64,000 nt of DNA, taken from Pseudomonas extremaustralis (lineage in GTDB: Bacteria; Pseudomonadota; Gammaproteobacteria; Pseudomonadales; Pseudomonadaceae). A model generated the notes under the pieces. It ran no database searches, was not told the DNA's origin, and saw nothing but the letters and a program-made list of their open reading frames with translations. A program made the translations under genes and the position numbers. The stretch covers positions 1,178,001 to 1,242,000 of the forward strand of contig NZ_LT629689.1 of assembly GCF_900102035.1 (NCBI RefSeq), in the 5' to 3' direction. Shown in pieces: positions 17,442 through 29,631 of this stretch (its first letter is position 1; the number at the start of each line of letters is the position of its first letter).

Positions 17442-17717
17442 TCAATCGCGATAAAACACCTGCACCAAGTGATACCCGAACTTGCTCTTGATCGGCCCGT
17501 GAACCACTTTCACCGGCTTCTTGAAGATCACCGCGTCGATCACCCCCACCATCTGCCCAGGCCGCACTTCACCCAGATCGCCCCCACGCTTGCCCGACGG
17601 GCAGGTGGAGTATTTCTTGGCGAGCACATCGAAGGCTTCGCCCTTGGCGATGCGCTGCTTGAGTTGTTCGGCTTCTTCGCTGGTTTTCACCAGGATATGG
17701 CGGGCTTGGGCTTTCAT
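17442..17717 (-). CDS. ppiC: Parvulin-type peptidyl-prolyl isomerase (PpiC)
   Basis: A 91-residue single-domain parvulin without signal peptide, so probably cytoplasmic. The conserved parts are ARHILVKT, the YSTCPSGKRGGDLG loop with the active-site cysteine/aspartate region, PGQMV and FGYHLVQV. It catalyses cis-trans change of peptide bonds before proline. A second parvulin of the same size is at 31621. Downstream is a REPIN and the convergent kinase gene. Confidence 0.9.
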   Translation of the reverse strand: MKAQARHILVKTSEEAEQLKQRIAKGEAFDVLAKKYSTCPSGKRGGDLGEVRPGQMVGVIDAVIFKKPVKVVHGPIKSKFGYHLVQVFYRD

Positions 17718-17766
17718 AACGTTCTACCAGGTGTGCGACGGCGCGCGATTATGCCTGAACTGATCC

Positions 17767-19923
17767 TTAAACGCTGATCATGCTGCGGATTTTGGTGGCC
17801 AGCAGGTCGATGGAAAACGGCTTGGCCACCATGTCCATGCCGTCCTCCAGGAAGCCCTGGCGCTCGGCGGCTTTCTGCGCATAACCGGTCATGAACAGCA
17901 CCTTGAGGCCCGGGCGGTACTGGCGGGCGATTTCCGCCAGTTGCCGGCCGTTCATACCGGGCAGGCCGACGTCGGTGACCAGCAAGTCCACGCGCAGGTC
18001 CGATTCCAGCAGCGGCAGCGCCGTGCGAGCATCGGCGGCCTGGTGGGCGGTATAGCCGAGTTCGTCGAGGACATTGACCACCAGCATGCGCACCGCCGGG
18101 TCGTCCTCGACCACCACCACCGCCTCGCCGGCCATTGCCATGGGCGCTTCGCCCAGATGGGACGGGGCGTGGCTTTGCAGCGCGGTGCCGTGCAGGCGCG
18201 GCAGGTACAGGCGCACGCAGGTGCCCTGGCCCGGTTCGCTTTGAATGGTCACATGCCCGCCGGATTGCTGGGCAAACCCGTAGATCATCGACAACCCCAG
18301 GCCGGTGCCCTGGCCGATGGGTTTGGTGGTGAAGAACGGGTCGAAGGCCTTGGCCAGAATCTTCGGCGCCATGCCGCTGCCGTTGTCGCGCACGCCCAGC
18401 ATCACGTAGTCGCCGGCCTTGACCGGTTCGAGGGTGGTGATGTCGGTGCCATCGAGGTAGCTGTTGGCGGTTTCGATCAGCAGTTGGCCGCCGTCGGGCA
18501 TGGCGTCGCGGGCATTGATCACCAGGTTGAGCAGGGCGTTCTCCAGTTGGCTGGCGTCGGTGTTCACCGGCCAGATGTCGCGGCCCAGTTGGACCTTGAG
18601 CTCGATGTGCGCGCCTTTGGTGCGCCGGAACAGGTCCTCCAGGGACACCACCAGTTGATTGGGGTCCAGCGGGCGGCGGTCCAGCGACTGGCGCCGTGAG
18701 AACGCCAGCAGGCGATGGGTGAGGGCGGCCGCGCGATGGGCGGAGGACACAGCGGCGTCGGTAAAGCGGCCGATCTCCTCGCTGCGCCCGGCGGCGATGT
18801 AGCGCTGCATCAGGTCCAGGCTGCCGATGATGCCGGTGAGCATATTGTTGAAGTCATGGGCGATGCCGCCGGTCAACTGGCCCACCGCTTCCATCTTCTG
18901 TGCATGACGCAGGGCGTCCTCGGCGCGCTCGCGTTCGAACATCTCGTTTTGCAGGCGCAGGTTGGCCTCGGCCAGCGCCTGGGTGCGCTGGGCTACTCGC
19001 TCTTCGAGGTTCTCATTGAGGTGGCGCAGGGCCTGTTCGGTGTTCTTGCGTTCGGTCAGATCCAGCGCCGCGCCCAGGAAGCGCGTCGGGCGGCCGTGCT
19101 GATCGTTGTAGCAGCGGCCACGGGCGAAGACCCAGCGCACCTGGCCGTCGGCGTGCTGCAGGCGATATTCCTCGGCGTATTCGCTGCCGTGGGTGATGCA
19201 GTGCTTGATGCTGCGCGCCACCATGCCCCGGTCTTCGGGGTGCACGCCGTTCAGGTAGTCGCTGATGGGCAGGCGCCCGGCGTCACTGGGATCGACGCCG
19301 TGCAGGGCGGCGAAGTGGGCGTCGGCGATAAAGCGATCTTCGCCGATGTTCCAATCCCAGGTGCCCACCGCGTCGGTGGCGGCCAGGGCCAGTTGCAGGC
19401 GTTGTTCGGAATTGTGCTGGGCCTTGAGGCTGTCTTCGGAACGCTGTTGCAGTTCCTGGGTTTTGCTGCGGCGTTCGTTGGTTTCGATGGCGGTGACCAG
19501 AATGCCGGCCACCTGGCCGCCCTCGTCGCGGATCGGGCTGTAGGTGAGGTCGAGCCAGATCTCGGTGTCGCGGTTATTGCGCTGCAGCACGAAGGGCTGC
19601 TCGGTGAAGGTGCGCACCTGGCCGCCGAGGACGGCGTCATAGACCGGCGCGGTAAAGCTTTCCAGCTCCGGCCAGGTGGCATGCGCCGGCTGGCCCAGTG
19701 CGCCGGGGTGCTTGTTGCCTGCCAGTCGGGCGAAGCCGTCGTTGTAGAGTTGGATGAGTTCGCGGCCCCACAGCAACAGCATCGGCATCGGCGAGTTGAC
19801 GACGATATCTACGGCTGTGCGCAAGCTTTGCGGCCAGTCATTGGCCTCACCGAGCGGGCTTTGTGCCCAGTCCAGCCGCGCAATCAATGCAGCGGCTTCG
19901 CTACCGGTGGATGTTCCATTCAT
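17767..19923 (-). CDS. Cytoplasmic hybrid sensor histidine kinase (PAS-PAS-HisKA-HATPase-REC)
   Basis: A 718-residue kinase with no membrane segments. A PAS-like region spans about 40-145 and a second PAS/PAC 175-292, ending LDLTERK. A coiled coil (300-345) leads to HisKA with the phosphorylated His356 in GGIAHDFNN. The ATP domain has an N-box near 466-472 ([14 protein letters not shown]) and G-boxes RDNGSGM and [10 protein letters not shown]. The C-terminal receiver has Asp651 in [11 protein letters not shown] and a lysine in MVAKPFS. No response regulator is adjacent, so the output partner and signal are unknown. The 137 bases upstream hold no gene. Confidence 0.92.
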   Translation of the reverse strand: MNGTSTGSEAAALIARLDWAQSPLGEANDWPQSLRTAVDIVVNSPMPMLLLWGRELIQLYNDGFARLAGNKHPGALGQPAHATWPELESFTAPVYDAVLGGQVRTFTEQPFVLQRNNRDTEIWLDLTYSPIRDEGGQVAGILVTAIETNERRSKTQELQQRSEDSLKAQHNSEQRLQLALAATDAVGTWDWNIGEDRFIADAHFAALHGVDPSDAGRLPISDYLNGVHPEDRGMVARSIKHCITHGSEYAEEYRLQHADGQVRWVFARGRCYNDQHGRPTRFLGAALDLTERKNTEQALRHLNENLEERVAQRTQALAEANLRLQNEMFERERAEDALRHAQKMEAVGQLTGGIAHDFNNMLTGIIGSLDLMQRYIAAGRSEEIGRFTDAAVSSAHRAAALTHRLLAFSRRQSLDRRPLDPNQLVVSLEDLFRRTKGAHIELKVQLGRDIWPVNTDASQLENALLNLVINARDAMPDGGQLLIETANSYLDGTDITTLEPVKAGDYVMLGVRDNGSGMAPKILAKAFDPFFTTKPIGQGTGLGLSMIYGFAQQSGGHVTIQSEPGQGTCVRLYLPRLHGTALQSHAPSHLGEAPMAMAGEAVVVVEDDPAVRMLVVNVLDELGYTAHQAADARTALPLLESDLRVDLLVTDVGLPGMNGRQLAEIARQYRPGLKVLFMTGYAQKAAERQGFLEDGMDMVAKPFSIDLLATKIRSMISV

Positions 19924-20060
19924 GAAAAAAGCCCTGAGCGTGACGCTTTGAAAATGACAACAGCGGATTATCCCGGGACCCGGGAACGGCTGACTACCCC
20001 TCGAAAAATAGCACGCATTGGGGTTTTGTCTTCAAATGAGCGGCTCAAGGCTGAAACCTT

Positions 20061-22019
<1,959 letters not shown>

Positions 22020-22042
22020 CAGCAAAGTCTCTTGTTCTTATG

Positions 22043-22077
22043 ACCTGTAGGAGCCCGGCTTGCCGGCTCCTACAGGT
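22043..22077. repeat. REP-type palindrome
   Basis: Arms ACCTGTAGGAGC and GCTCCTACAGGT with an inner CCGGC/GCCGG stem. It separates the dehydrogenase gene from the ligase gene and may reduce expression of the ligase relative to it. Confidence 0.7.
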
Positions 22078-22083
22078 TTGGGT

Positions 22084-22857
22084 TTATTGGGCCAGCCAGC
22101 CGCCGTCGATGTTCCATGCCGCGCCGCGCACTTGGGCGCCGGCTTCGCTGCATAAAAACAGCACCAGCTCGCCCAGTTGCGGCGGTGTGACGAACTCCAG
22201 CGACGGTTGCTTTTCCGCCAGTAGATCATGTTGTGCCTGCTGCGGGTCGACGCCGTTGGCCGCGCGATCGTCGATCTGCTTCTGCACCAGCGGCGTCAGC
22301 ACCCAGCCGGGGCAGATCGCGTTGCAGGTCACGTTGCTGGTGGCGGTCTCCAGGCCCACCACCTTAGTCAAGCCGATCACGCCATGCTTGGCCGCCACAT
22401 ACGCCGCCTTGCCCACCGAACCGACCAGGCCGTGCACCGAGGCGATATTGACGATGCGTCCCCAGCCCTTGGCCTTCATGCGCGGCAAGCTCAGGCGCGT
22501 GCTGTGGAACACCGAGGACAGGTTGATCGCGATGATCGCGTCCCAGCGCTCCACCGGGAACTCTTCCACCGCCGCCACATGCTGGATGCCGGCGTTGTTC
22601 ACCAGAATGTCCACGCCGCCGAACTCGCGCTCGGCATAGGCGAACATGTCGGCGATCTGCGCCGGGTCGCTGACGTCCGCCGGGTGATGCCCGACCTTGC
22701 CGCCGAACGCCTGCACTTGGGCGATCACCGCGCTGGCGTCGCCAAAGCCGTTGAGGATCAGGTTGGCGCCGGCTTTTGCCAGGCTCAGCGCTATCCCCAG
22801 GCCGATGCCGCTGGTGGAGCCGGTGACCAGGGCGGTCTTGCCATTCAAGTTCGTCAT
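22084..22857 (-). CDS. bdhA: 3-hydroxybutyrate dehydrogenase
   Basis: A 257-residue short-chain dehydrogenase. The NAD motif is TGSTSGIGLGIA near residue 12, NNAG is present, and the active-site residues are Ser in NIASVHGLVGS and Tyr/Lys in AAYVAAKHG. The C-terminal EKQPSLEFVTPPQLGELVLF block is diagnostic for D-3-hydroxybutyrate dehydrogenases. It oxidises 3-hydroxybutyrate to acetoacetate. GAGG precedes the ATG. It starts 7 bases after the permease gene. Confidence 0.93.
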   Translation of the reverse strand: MTNLNGKTALVTGSTSGIGLGIALSLAKAGANLILNGFGDASAVIAQVQAFGGKVGHHPADVSDPAQIADMFAYAEREFGGVDILVNNAGIQHVAAVEEFPVERWDAIIAINLSSVFHSTRLSLPRMKAKGWGRIVNIASVHGLVGSVGKAAYVAAKHGVIGLTKVVGLETATSNVTCNAICPGWVLTPLVQKQIDDRAANGVDPQQAQHDLLAEKQPSLEFVTPPQLGELVLFLCSEAGAQVRGAAWNIDGGWLAQ

Positions 22858-22864
22858 GAAAACC

Positions 22865-24256
22865 TCACACAATGCCAGTGGCGTAGAAAGTACCGATCAC
22901 CACGAACACCGCGAGGGTCTTGATGATCGTGATGCCGAAAATGTCCTTGTAGGCTTCGCGGTGGGTCAGCCCGGTGACCGCCAGCAGGGTGATCACCGCG
23001 CCGTTATGGGGCAGGGTGTCCATGCCGCCGCTGGCCATGGCCGCGACCCGGTGCAGCACTTCAAGGGGGATATTGGCCGCATGGGCCGCTGCAATGAAAC
23101 TCTCGGACATCGCCGCCAGGGCGATGCTCATGCCGCCGGACGCCGAGCCGGTGATGCCCGCCAGCAGGGTCACGGTGATCGCTTCGTTGACCAGTGGGTT
23201 GGGGATGCCCTTGAGCCAGTCCGCTAGCACCAAAAAGCCTGGCAGCGAGGCGATCACCGCACCGAAGCCGTATTCCGATGCGGTGTTCATCGCCGCCAGC
23301 AGCGCACCGCTGACCGCACTTTTACTGCCTTCGGCGAGCTTGCTTTTGATCGCCGACCAGCCGAACACCAGCACCATGATGATGCCCACCAGCAACGCCG
23401 CCTGCACCGCCCAGATCGCGGTGAGCTTGGCGATGTCGGTGGTCACCGGCGCGCTCATGCCCGGCAGGCTGAGGCTGTGGGTCTTGCCGTACCACTGTGG
23501 AATCCAGTGGGTGAACAACAGGTTCATCACCCCCACCAGAATCAGCGGCGACAGCGCGATCCAGGGGTTGGGCAAGGTCAGGTTCTCGGCGGTTTCCGGC
23601 TCGTTGCGCAGCTCGGTGCCGTAGCCTTCACCGGCCCGTTGCGCCTTGTTGCGCTGGCGCGCCAGGTAAAGCATGCCGGTGCAGAACACGAAGAGCGTGC
23701 CTATCAGCCCCAGCCACGGCGCGGCCCAGGCGGTGGTGTTGAAGAACGTGCTGGGGATGATGTTCTGGATCTGCGGCGTGCCGGGCAGGGCGTCCATGGT
23801 GAACGAGAACGCACCGAGGGCGATGGTCGCCGGGATCAGGCGCTTGGGGATATCGCTCTGGCGGAACATCTCCGCCGCGAACGGGTACACCGCGAACACC
23901 ACCACGAACAGCGATACGCCGCCGTAGGTGAGCAGGGCGCACACCAGCACAATCACCAGCATCGCCTGGCGCGTGCCGAGCAGGCGGATCGCCGCCGCCA
24001 CGATCGAGCGCGAAAAGCCCGACAGCTCGATCAGCTTGCCGAACACTGCACCGAGCAAGAACACTGGGAAATACAGCTTGATGAAACCGACCATTTTCTC
24101 CATGAACACCCCGGTAAACGCAGGGGCGACCGCAGAAGGATCGGTGAGCAGCACAGCGCCGAGGGCGGCGATGGGGGCAAACAGGATAACGCTATAGCCA
24201 CGGTAGGCAGCCAGCATCAGCAGCGCGAGGGCTGCCAGGGCAATGATCACACTCAT
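22865..24256 (-). CDS. GntP-family permease, probably for 3-hydroxybutyrate
   Basis: A 463-residue membrane protein of the GntP family with about twelve hydrophobic segments. Marks include KLIELSGFSRSIV, LTYGGVSLFVVVFAVYPFA and GGMDTLPHNGAVITLL. The start at 24256 has a TGGAG ribosome site; a 27-residue upstream extension is not membrane-like. As first gene of an operon with bdhA and acetoacetate-CoA ligase, it most likely imports D-3-hydroxybutyrate. Its promoter is of sigma-54 type. Confidence 0.9.
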   Translation of the reverse strand: MSVIIALAALALLMLAAYRGYSVILFAPIAALGAVLLTDPSAVAPAFTGVFMEKMVGFIKLYFPVFLLGAVFGKLIELSGFSRSIVAAAIRLLGTRQAMLVIVLVCALLTYGGVSLFVVVFAVYPFAAEMFRQSDIPKRLIPATIALGAFSFTMDALPGTPQIQNIIPSTFFNTTAWAAPWLGLIGTLFVFCTGMLYLARQRNKAQRAGEGYGTELRNEPETAENLTLPNPWIALSPLILVGVMNLLFTHWIPQWYGKTHSLSLPGMSAPVTTDIAKLTAIWAVQAALLVGIIMVLVFGWSAIKSKLAEGSKSAVSGALLAAMNTASEYGFGAVIASLPGFLVLADWLKGIPNPLVNEAITVTLLAGITGSASGGMSIALAAMSESFIAAAHAANIPLEVLHRVAAMASGGMDTLPHNGAVITLLAVTGLTHREAYKDIFGITIIKTLAVFVVIGTFYATGIV

Positions 24257-24312
24257 GGTGTGTCTCCATCGGATTGTTATTTTTGTGGGGTGAAGCGGTG
24301 GGGAAGGGCCAT

Positions 24313-24328
24313 AGCGAGATGCGTGCCA
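24313..24328 (-). promoter_or_regulatory. Sigma-54 (RpoN) promoter of the 3-hydroxybutyrate operon
   Basis: Read on the minus strand: TGGCACGCATCTCGCT. This matches the -24/-12 consensus TGGCACG-N4-TTGCW at all fixed places except one (TC for TT at -12). The -12 GC lies about 57 bases before the permease ATG. A sigma-54 activator gene is immediately upstream. Confidence 0.85.
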
Positions 24329-24334
24329 TGTTTG

Positions 24335-24347
24335 CAATTTATTGATT
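24335..24347 (-). promoter_or_regulatory. IHF site
   Basis: The minus strand reads AATCAATAAATTG, a full match to the IHF consensus WATCAANNNNTTR inside an AT-rich stretch. It lies between the -24 element and the upstream palindrome, the usual place for an IHF bend in sigma-54 promoters. Confidence 0.65.
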
Positions 24348-24389
24348 TATATAGATATTTCTTAGTATTCGGAACAGGGTTGCCGGGTG

Positions 24390-24407
24390 TGTCTCGATAT
24401 CGAGACA
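24390..24407. promoter_or_regulatory. Palindromic enhancer site, likely for the HbcR activator
   Basis: TGTCTCGATATCGAGACA is a perfect 18-bp palindrome about 60 bases upstream of the -24 element, a normal distance for a sigma-54 activator. The activator gene ends 145 bases further up. Related half sites (GTGTCTCTG...GGAGA) occur near 24517-24551. Binding is inferred. Confidence 0.6.
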
Positions 24408-24420
24408 AGCCGGGAACCCA

Positions 24421-24510
24421 TGTGGGAGGGGGCTTGCTTCCGATAGCGGTGTGTCAGTCGGCAAATGCGTTGACTGGAACACTGCTATCGGGAGCAAGCC
24501 CCCTCCCACA
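24421..24510. repeat. REPIN
   Basis: TGTGGGAGGGGGCTTGCTTC and its inverse ending AGCAAGCCCCCTCCCACA. It sits between the activator gene and the promoter region of the operon it is thought to control. Confidence 0.85.
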
Positions 24511-24551
24511 AGGAATGTCTCTGTCTGGAGAATGGTGTCTCTGTTTGGAGA

Positions 24552-25949
24552 TCAGGCGATGCCCAAGGCGACCATCTTCTTGTACAAGGTCGACCGGCCA
24601 AGCCCCAACTGCCTGGCGGCGTGAACCACATTCCCACCGCCGGCCTCGAGCGCCGCCGCGATCACCTGCCGGTCGAAGCGCTCCCGCGCGGCGGCGAAGG
24701 TCTCGCCCTCGACGGTCTGCACGTCGCTGCGCGTCACCGGGCTGAACGTGCCGATGGCCGCGCGAATCTCGGCGGCGTTCAGCACCAGGTCATCGCTCAA
24801 CAACGCCGCGCGTTCCAGCACGTTACGCAATTCACGGATATTCCCCGGCCACGCATGTTGGGCCAGCAACGCCAGGGCCTCGCGGTCCAGCTCGTGGTGG
24901 CTGTGCAGGTCCTCGAGGATCGCCTCGCTCAGCGCCGGAATATCCTCCAGTCGTTCACGCAACGGCGGCACCTGGATCGGCAGCACATTGAGCCGGTAAT
25001 ACAGGTCGGCGCGAAACTCGCCGCGCTTGATCGCCGCTTCCAGGTCCATGGACGTGGCGGCAATCACGCGCACATCGCTGTGCAGCATCTCGTTGGAACC
25101 CACCGGCTCGAATTCCTTCTCCTGCAACACCCGCAGCAGTTTGCTTTGCAGCGGCAGGGGCATGTCGCCGATTTCGTCGAGGAACAACGTACCGCCCTGG
25201 GCGATCTGGAATTTGCCCGGACGGCCCTTGCGGTCGGCGCCGGTGAACGCACCTGGCGCTGTGCCAAAGAACTCGGCTTCGAGCAGGTCATGGGGGATCG
25301 CGGCGCTGTTGATGCTGACGAATGCCTTGTTCGCGCGGGGCGATGCGCCGTGAATCGCCTGGGCCAGCAACTCCTTGCCGGTGCCGGTTTCCCCCAGCAG
25401 CAACACCGGCGACTCGGCACTCGCACTGCGCCGTGCGCGGCGTTTGACTTCCAGGCTGGCGGCGCTGGTGCCGATAAAGTGCGCGAAGTTGTACTTGCTC
25501 TGGCGCTTGCGCAGCAGCGAACGGGTGGACGCCAGTTCCTGCTGCATGCTCAGGTAACGCTCGATCAGCGGCGACAGGTTGCGCAGTTCATCGAACAGCG
25601 CAAAGCCGATGGCGCCGATCACCGCGCCCGCGTCGTTGTGGATCGGCAGGCGCATCACCACCAGCGGGCCTTTGGGCGTGTCCTGGATATCCAGCAGGAT
25701 CGGCTGGTCGGTGCGCACCACCTGGCGCAACAGGCTGTTGGAAATCACCTGTTCGCAGGGCTGGCCGATGGCCTCATCGGCGCTTTTGAGACCGAAGCGT
25801 TTGGCGTAGCGCTCGTTCATCCAGACGATATTCGCGTCGCGGTCGACAATCACCGTGCCTTCGCTGGACTGCTCGATGATCTCGAACAGAGACCGGATCG
25901 CCAGGCCGCGAACCTGTTCGTAATCCTTGAGGCTATCGGTGATGTTCAT
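24552..25949 (-). CDS. hbcR: Sigma-54-dependent activator, HbcR-like
   Basis: A 465-residue enhancer-binding protein: an N-terminal PAS domain (about 20-125), a linker, an AAA+ domain (155-390) with Walker A GETGTGKE (186-193), GAFTGA (233-238) for contact with sigma-54, Walker B GGTLFLDEIGDM, and a Fis-type helix-turn-helix at the end (HAARQLGLGRSTLYKKM). In P. aeruginosa the regulator next to the 3-hydroxybutyrate permease and dehydrogenase genes (HbcR) has the same layout. The intact GAFTGA means it can work with RpoN. The regulated operon lies just downstream on the same strand. Confidence 0.9.
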   Translation of the reverse strand: MNITDSLKDYEQVRGLAIRSLFEIIEQSSEGTVIVDRDANIVWMNERYAKRFGLKSADEAIGQPCEQVISNSLLRQVVRTDQPILLDIQDTPKGPLVVMRLPIHNDAGAVIGAIGFALFDELRNLSPLIERYLSMQQELASTRSLLRKRQSKYNFAHFIGTSAASLEVKRRARRSASAESPVLLLGETGTGKELLAQAIHGASPRANKAFVSINSAAIPHDLLEAEFFGTAPGAFTGADRKGRPGKFQIAQGGTLFLDEIGDMPLPLQSKLLRVLQEKEFEPVGSNEMLHSDVRVIAATSMDLEAAIKRGEFRADLYYRLNVLPIQVPPLRERLEDIPALSEAILEDLHSHHELDREALALLAQHAWPGNIRELRNVLERAALLSDDLVLNAAEIRAAIGTFSPVTRSDVQTVEGETFAAARERFDRQVIAAALEAGGGNVVHAARQLGLGRSTLYKKMVALGIA

Positions 25950-25959
25950 GTTCTCGCTC

Positions 25960-27537
25960 CTACAACGGCATGCGTGCGGCGGCCAGCAGTTCCTTGGTGT
26001 ACGGGTGTTGCGGCGCTTCGAACACGTCGTGGCTGGCGCCGCGCTCCACCACCTTGCCGTCCTTGATCACAATCATGTCGTGGGCCATGGCGCGCACCAC
26101 GGCCAGGTCATGGCTGATGAACAGGTAGGTCAGGCCGTATTTTTCCTGCAGCTCGCGCAACAGCGCCACCACTTGTTTCTGCACCGTGCGGTCGAGGGCC
26201 GAGGTGGGTTCGTCCAGCAACATCAGCGCCGGCTTGAGCACCAGGGCGCGGGCGATGGCGATGCGCTGACGCTGGCCGCCGGAAAACTCGTGGGGGTAGC
26301 GATGCCGGCTGGCGGGGTCGAGGCCGACGTCCTTGAGCACCTGGATCACTTGCGCATCACACTCGGCCAGGCTGCACGGCGCATGCACTTCCAGGCCTTC
26401 GCTGATGATCTGCTGCACCGACATGCGCGGGCTGAGGCTGCCATAAGGGTCCTGGAACACTACCTGCATCTGCTTGCGCCACGGGCGCATCTGATGGTGG
26501 TTGAGCGACTCGAGCGCCACGCCCTGGAAGCGGATGCTGCCAGTGGAATCCAGCAGGCGCAGGATCGCCTGGCCCAGGGTCGACTTGCCCGAGCCGGACT
26601 CGCCGACGATCCCCAGCGTCTTGCCGCGCTGCACGCTCAGGCTGATGCCGTCCACCGCGCGCAGGTAGGTCTTGCGTTGGAACAGCCCGCCGCCGAGGGG
26701 GAATTGCACGGTCAGGTCATGCACCTCCAGCACCGTTTCGCGCGCTTCGCTGCACACCGGTTCACCCGACGGTTCCGCGTCCAGCAGCAGTTGGCTGTAG
26801 GGGTGTTGCGGCGCGGTGAACAAGGTCTCGCAGTCGGCTTGCTCGACGATCTCGCCGGCATGCATCACGCACACCCGCTGGGCCATGCTGCGCACCAGGT
26901 TGAGGTCGTGGCTGATCAGCAACAGCGACATGCCCAGGCGTTGCTGCAGGGATTTGAGCAGCAGCAGGATCTTGCGCTGCACGGTCACGTCCAGCGCCGT
27001 GGTGGGTTCGTCGGCGATCAGCAGTTGCGGCTCGCAGGCCAGGGCCATGGCGATCATTACCCGCTGGCGCTGGCCGCCGGAGAGTTGGTGCGGATAAGCC
27101 TTGAGGCGTTCCTCGGGTTTCTGGATGCCCACCAGCTCCAGCAGTTCGAGGATGCGCGCCTGCGCCGCCTTGCCGCCCAGGCCCTTGTGCAACAGCAGGG
27201 TTTCGCCGATCTGCTTTTCGATGCTGTGCAGCGGGTTGAGGGAGGTCATCGGCTCCTGGAAGATGATGGCGATGCGGTCGCCGCGCAGCTTTTGCAGGGT
27301 GCTCGCCGATGCGCCGATCAGCTCCTGGCCACGGTACTTCACCGAACCACGGGTTTCGGTACCGGCTTCGGGCAGCAGTTGCAGGATCGAAAGGGCCGTT
27401 ACCGACTTGCCCGAGCCCGACTCGCCAACCAGCGCCAGGCACTCGCCAGGGCGCACGTCCAGGCTCAGGTTGCGTACCACGGACTGGCCGCCGAAGGCGA
27501 CGCACAGGTCGCGGATCTCGATCAGGTTGTCGCTCAT
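25960..27537 (-). CDS. yejF: Peptide ABC transporter, dual ATPase YejF
   Basis: A 525-residue fusion of two ATPase domains. The first half has Walker A GESGSGKS and signature [12 protein letters not shown] with DEPTTALD; the second has [23 protein letters not shown] and DEPTSALD. Each carries the oligopeptide-transporter C-terminal segment. It powers the Yej importer, known in enterics for antimicrobial peptides such as microcin C. An ATG at 27537 is preferred to a GTG two codons upstream. It begins 10 bases after yejE. Confidence 0.93.
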   Translation of the reverse strand: MSDNLIEIRDLCVAFGGQSVVRNLSLDVRPGECLALVGESGSGKSVTALSILQLLPEAGTETRGSVKYRGQELIGASASTLQKLRGDRIAIIFQEPMTSLNPLHSIEKQIGETLLLHKGLGGKAAQARILELLELVGIQKPEERLKAYPHQLSGGQRQRVMIAMALACEPQLLIADEPTTALDVTVQRKILLLLKSLQQRLGMSLLLISHDLNLVRSMAQRVCVMHAGEIVEQADCETLFTAPQHPYSQLLLDAEPSGEPVCSEARETVLEVHDLTVQFPLGGGLFQRKTYLRAVDGISLSVQRGKTLGIVGESGSGKSTLGQAILRLLDSTGSIRFQGVALESLNHHQMRPWRKQMQVVFQDPYGSLSPRMSVQQIISEGLEVHAPCSLAECDAQVIQVLKDVGLDPASRHRYPHEFSGGQRQRIAIARALVLKPALMLLDEPTSALDRTVQKQVVALLRELQEKYGLTYLFISHDLAVVRAMAHDMIVIKDGKVVERGASHDVFEAPQHPYTKELLAAARMPL

Positions 27538-27547
27538 ACGCACTCAC

Positions 27548-28570
27548 TCATGAACGGGGGTCGAAGGCGTCACGCAACGCCTCGCCGATAAATACCAGCA
27601 GCGACAGGATCAGCGCCAAGGTGAAAAAGGCCGTCAGCCCCAGCCACGGCGCTTGCAGGTTTTGCTTGCCCTGGGCGATCAACTCGCCAAGGGACGCGCT
27701 GCCCGCCGGCATGCCGAAGCCGAGGAAATCCAGGGCGCTCAAGGTGGAAATCGCTCCGGTCAGGATGAACGGCAGGTAGCTCAGGGTGGCGGTCATGGCG
27801 TTGGGCAGGATGTGCCGGCGAATGATCTTGCCATCGCCCAGGCCCAGGGCCCGCGCGGCCTTGACGTATTCCAGGTTGCGCCCGCGCAGGAACTCGGCGC
27901 GCACCACGTCCACCAGGGCCAGCCAGGAAAACAGCGCCATGATCCCCAGCAGCCACCAGAAATTCGGCTCGACAAAGCCCGACAGGATGATCAGCAGGTA
28001 CAGCACCGGCAGCCCCGACCACACCTCCAGCACGCGCTGGCCGATCAGGTCGACCCAGCCGCCGTAGTAACCCTGCAAGGCGCCGGCGGCAATGCCGATG
28101 GACGCGCTGATCGCGGTGAGCGCCAGGGCGAACAGGATCGACACCCGCGCCCCGAAGATCACCCGCGCCAGCACGTCCCGCGACTGGTCATCGGTACCCA
28201 GCCAGTTCACCGCCGACGGCGGGCTCGGGGCCGGGCGGGTCAGTTCGTAGTTGGGCGTGTCGTCGCTGAACGGGACCGGCGGGAACAGCATCCAGCCGCC
28301 GTCCTGCTTGATCAGCTTTTGCACATAGTCGCTGCGGTAATCGGCCTGGAACGGCAACTGGCCGCCGAATTGCTGCTCGGTGTAGCGCTTGAACACGGGG
28401 AAATACAGCTCGTTCTTGAAGCTCAGCACCAAGGGCTTGTCGTTGGCGATCAACTCGCCGCCCAGGGTCAGGATGAACAGGCCGATGAACAGCCACAGCG
28501 ACCACCAGCCACGGCGGTTCTTCTTGAACCGCTCGAAACGTCGACGGGCCACGGGAGACAAATTGAGCAT
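27548..28570 (-). CDS. yejE: Peptide ABC transporter permease YejE
   Basis: A 340-residue permease with an N-terminal FKKNRRGWWSLWLFIGLF start, a long periplasmic insert (LYFPVFKRYTEQQFGGQLPF, WMLFPPVPFSDDTPNYE) that is specific to YejE, then NWLGTDDQSRDVLARVIFGAR and the EAA loop (YVKAARALGLGDGKIIRRHILPN). It pairs with YejB. The start overlaps the yejB stop by one base. Confidence 0.93.
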   Translation of the reverse strand: MLNLSPVARRRFERFKKNRRGWWSLWLFIGLFILTLGGELIANDKPLVLSFKNELYFPVFKRYTEQQFGGQLPFQADYRSDYVQKLIKQDGGWMLFPPVPFSDDTPNYELTRPAPSPPSAVNWLGTDDQSRDVLARVIFGARVSILFALALTAISASIGIAAGALQGYYGGWVDLIGQRVLEVWSGLPVLYLLIILSGFVEPNFWWLLGIMALFSWLALVDVVRAEFLRGRNLEYVKAARALGLGDGKIIRRHILPNAMTATLSYLPFILTGAISTLSALDFLGFGMPAGSASLGELIAQGKQNLQAPWLGLTAFFTLALILSLLVFIGEALRDAFDPRS

Positions 28571-29631
28571 CAGGCGTTCCTCGCGGCGAAGTCGATACGC
28601 GGGTCCACCAGGGTGTAGCAGAGGTCGCCGATCAGTTTTATCAAGAGGCCGAACAGGGTGAAGATAAACAGCGAACCGAACACCACCGGGTAATCGCGGG
28701 ACACGGCGGCCTCGTAGCTCATGCGCCCCAGGCCGTCGAGGGAGAAGATCACTTCGATCAGCAGGGAGCCGGCAAAGAACACGCTGATGAACGCCTGGGG
28801 AATCCCCGAGATCACCAGCAGCATGGCATTGCGGAACACATGGCCGTACAGCACCTGCCGTTCGCTCAAGCCTTTGGCGCGGGCGGTGACCACGTACTGA
28901 CGCGTGATTTCGTTGAGGAACGAGTTTTTGGTGAGGATGGTCAGGGTGGCGAACCCACCGATCACCAGGGACGTGACCGGCAATACCAGGTGCCAGAAAT
29001 AGTCGGCGATCTTGCCCACCGTGCTCAGCTCATCGAAGTTTTCCGAGACCAGGCCGCGCACCGGGAACCAGTTCAGCGAGGTGCCGCCGGCGAACACCAC
29101 GATCAGGAACATCGCGAACAGAAACGCCGGCATTGCATAACCGATGACGATCGCGGTGCTGCTCCACACATCGAAGCTGCTGCCGTTGCGCACCGCCTTG
29201 CGTATCCCCAGGGGGATCGACACCAGGTAGGTGATCAGCGTGGCCCACAGGCCGAGGGAAATGGTGACCGGCATTTTTTCCAGGATCAGGTCGGTCACGG
29301 TCGAGCCGCGAAAGAAGCTATTGCCGAAATCCAGCCGCGCGTAGCTCTTGAGCATCAGCCACAGGCGTTCCGGTGCGGGCTTGTCGAAGCCGTATTGTTT
29401 TTCGATGTCTTTGATCAGTTTCGGGTCCAGGCCACGGCTGGCGCGGGAGCCGCTGCTGAGACCTTCGCTGGCGGAACCGCCGATGGCACCGCCGCCGATG
29501 CCTTGCAGGTGGGCGATGGCCTGTTCCACCGGGCCGCCCGGCGCGGCTTGGACGATCACGAAATTGACCAGCAGGATGATCACCAGCGTCGGGATGATCA
29601 GCAGCAGGCGCCGCACGATATAGGCAAACAT
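28570..29631 (-). CDS. yejB: Peptide ABC transporter permease YejB
   Basis: A 353-residue permease starting [20 protein letters not shown], the usual DppB-type first helix. YejB features are the glycine/serine-rich insert near 45-75 and [24 protein letters not shown]. The EAA loop is [24 protein letters not shown]. The ATG at 29631 has GGGAG ahead of it; an upstream in-frame start would add 25 hydrophilic residues. The yejA stop and this start overlap (TGATG). Confidence 0.93.
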   Translation of the reverse strand: MFAYIVRRLLLIIPTLVIILLVNFVIVQAAPGGPVEQAIAHLQGIGGGAIGGSASEGLSSGSRASRGLDPKLIKDIEKQYGFDKPAPERLWLMLKSYARLDFGNSFFRGSTVTDLILEKMPVTISLGLWATLITYLVSIPLGIRKAVRNGSSFDVWSSTAIVIGYAMPAFLFAMFLIVVFAGGTSLNWFPVRGLVSENFDELSTVGKIADYFWHLVLPVTSLVIGGFATLTILTKNSFLNEITRQYVVTARAKGLSERQVLYGHVFRNAMLLVISGIPQAFISVFFAGSLLIEVIFSLDGLGRMSYEAAVSRDYPVVFGSLFIFTLFGLLIKLIGDLCYTLVDPRIDFAARNA

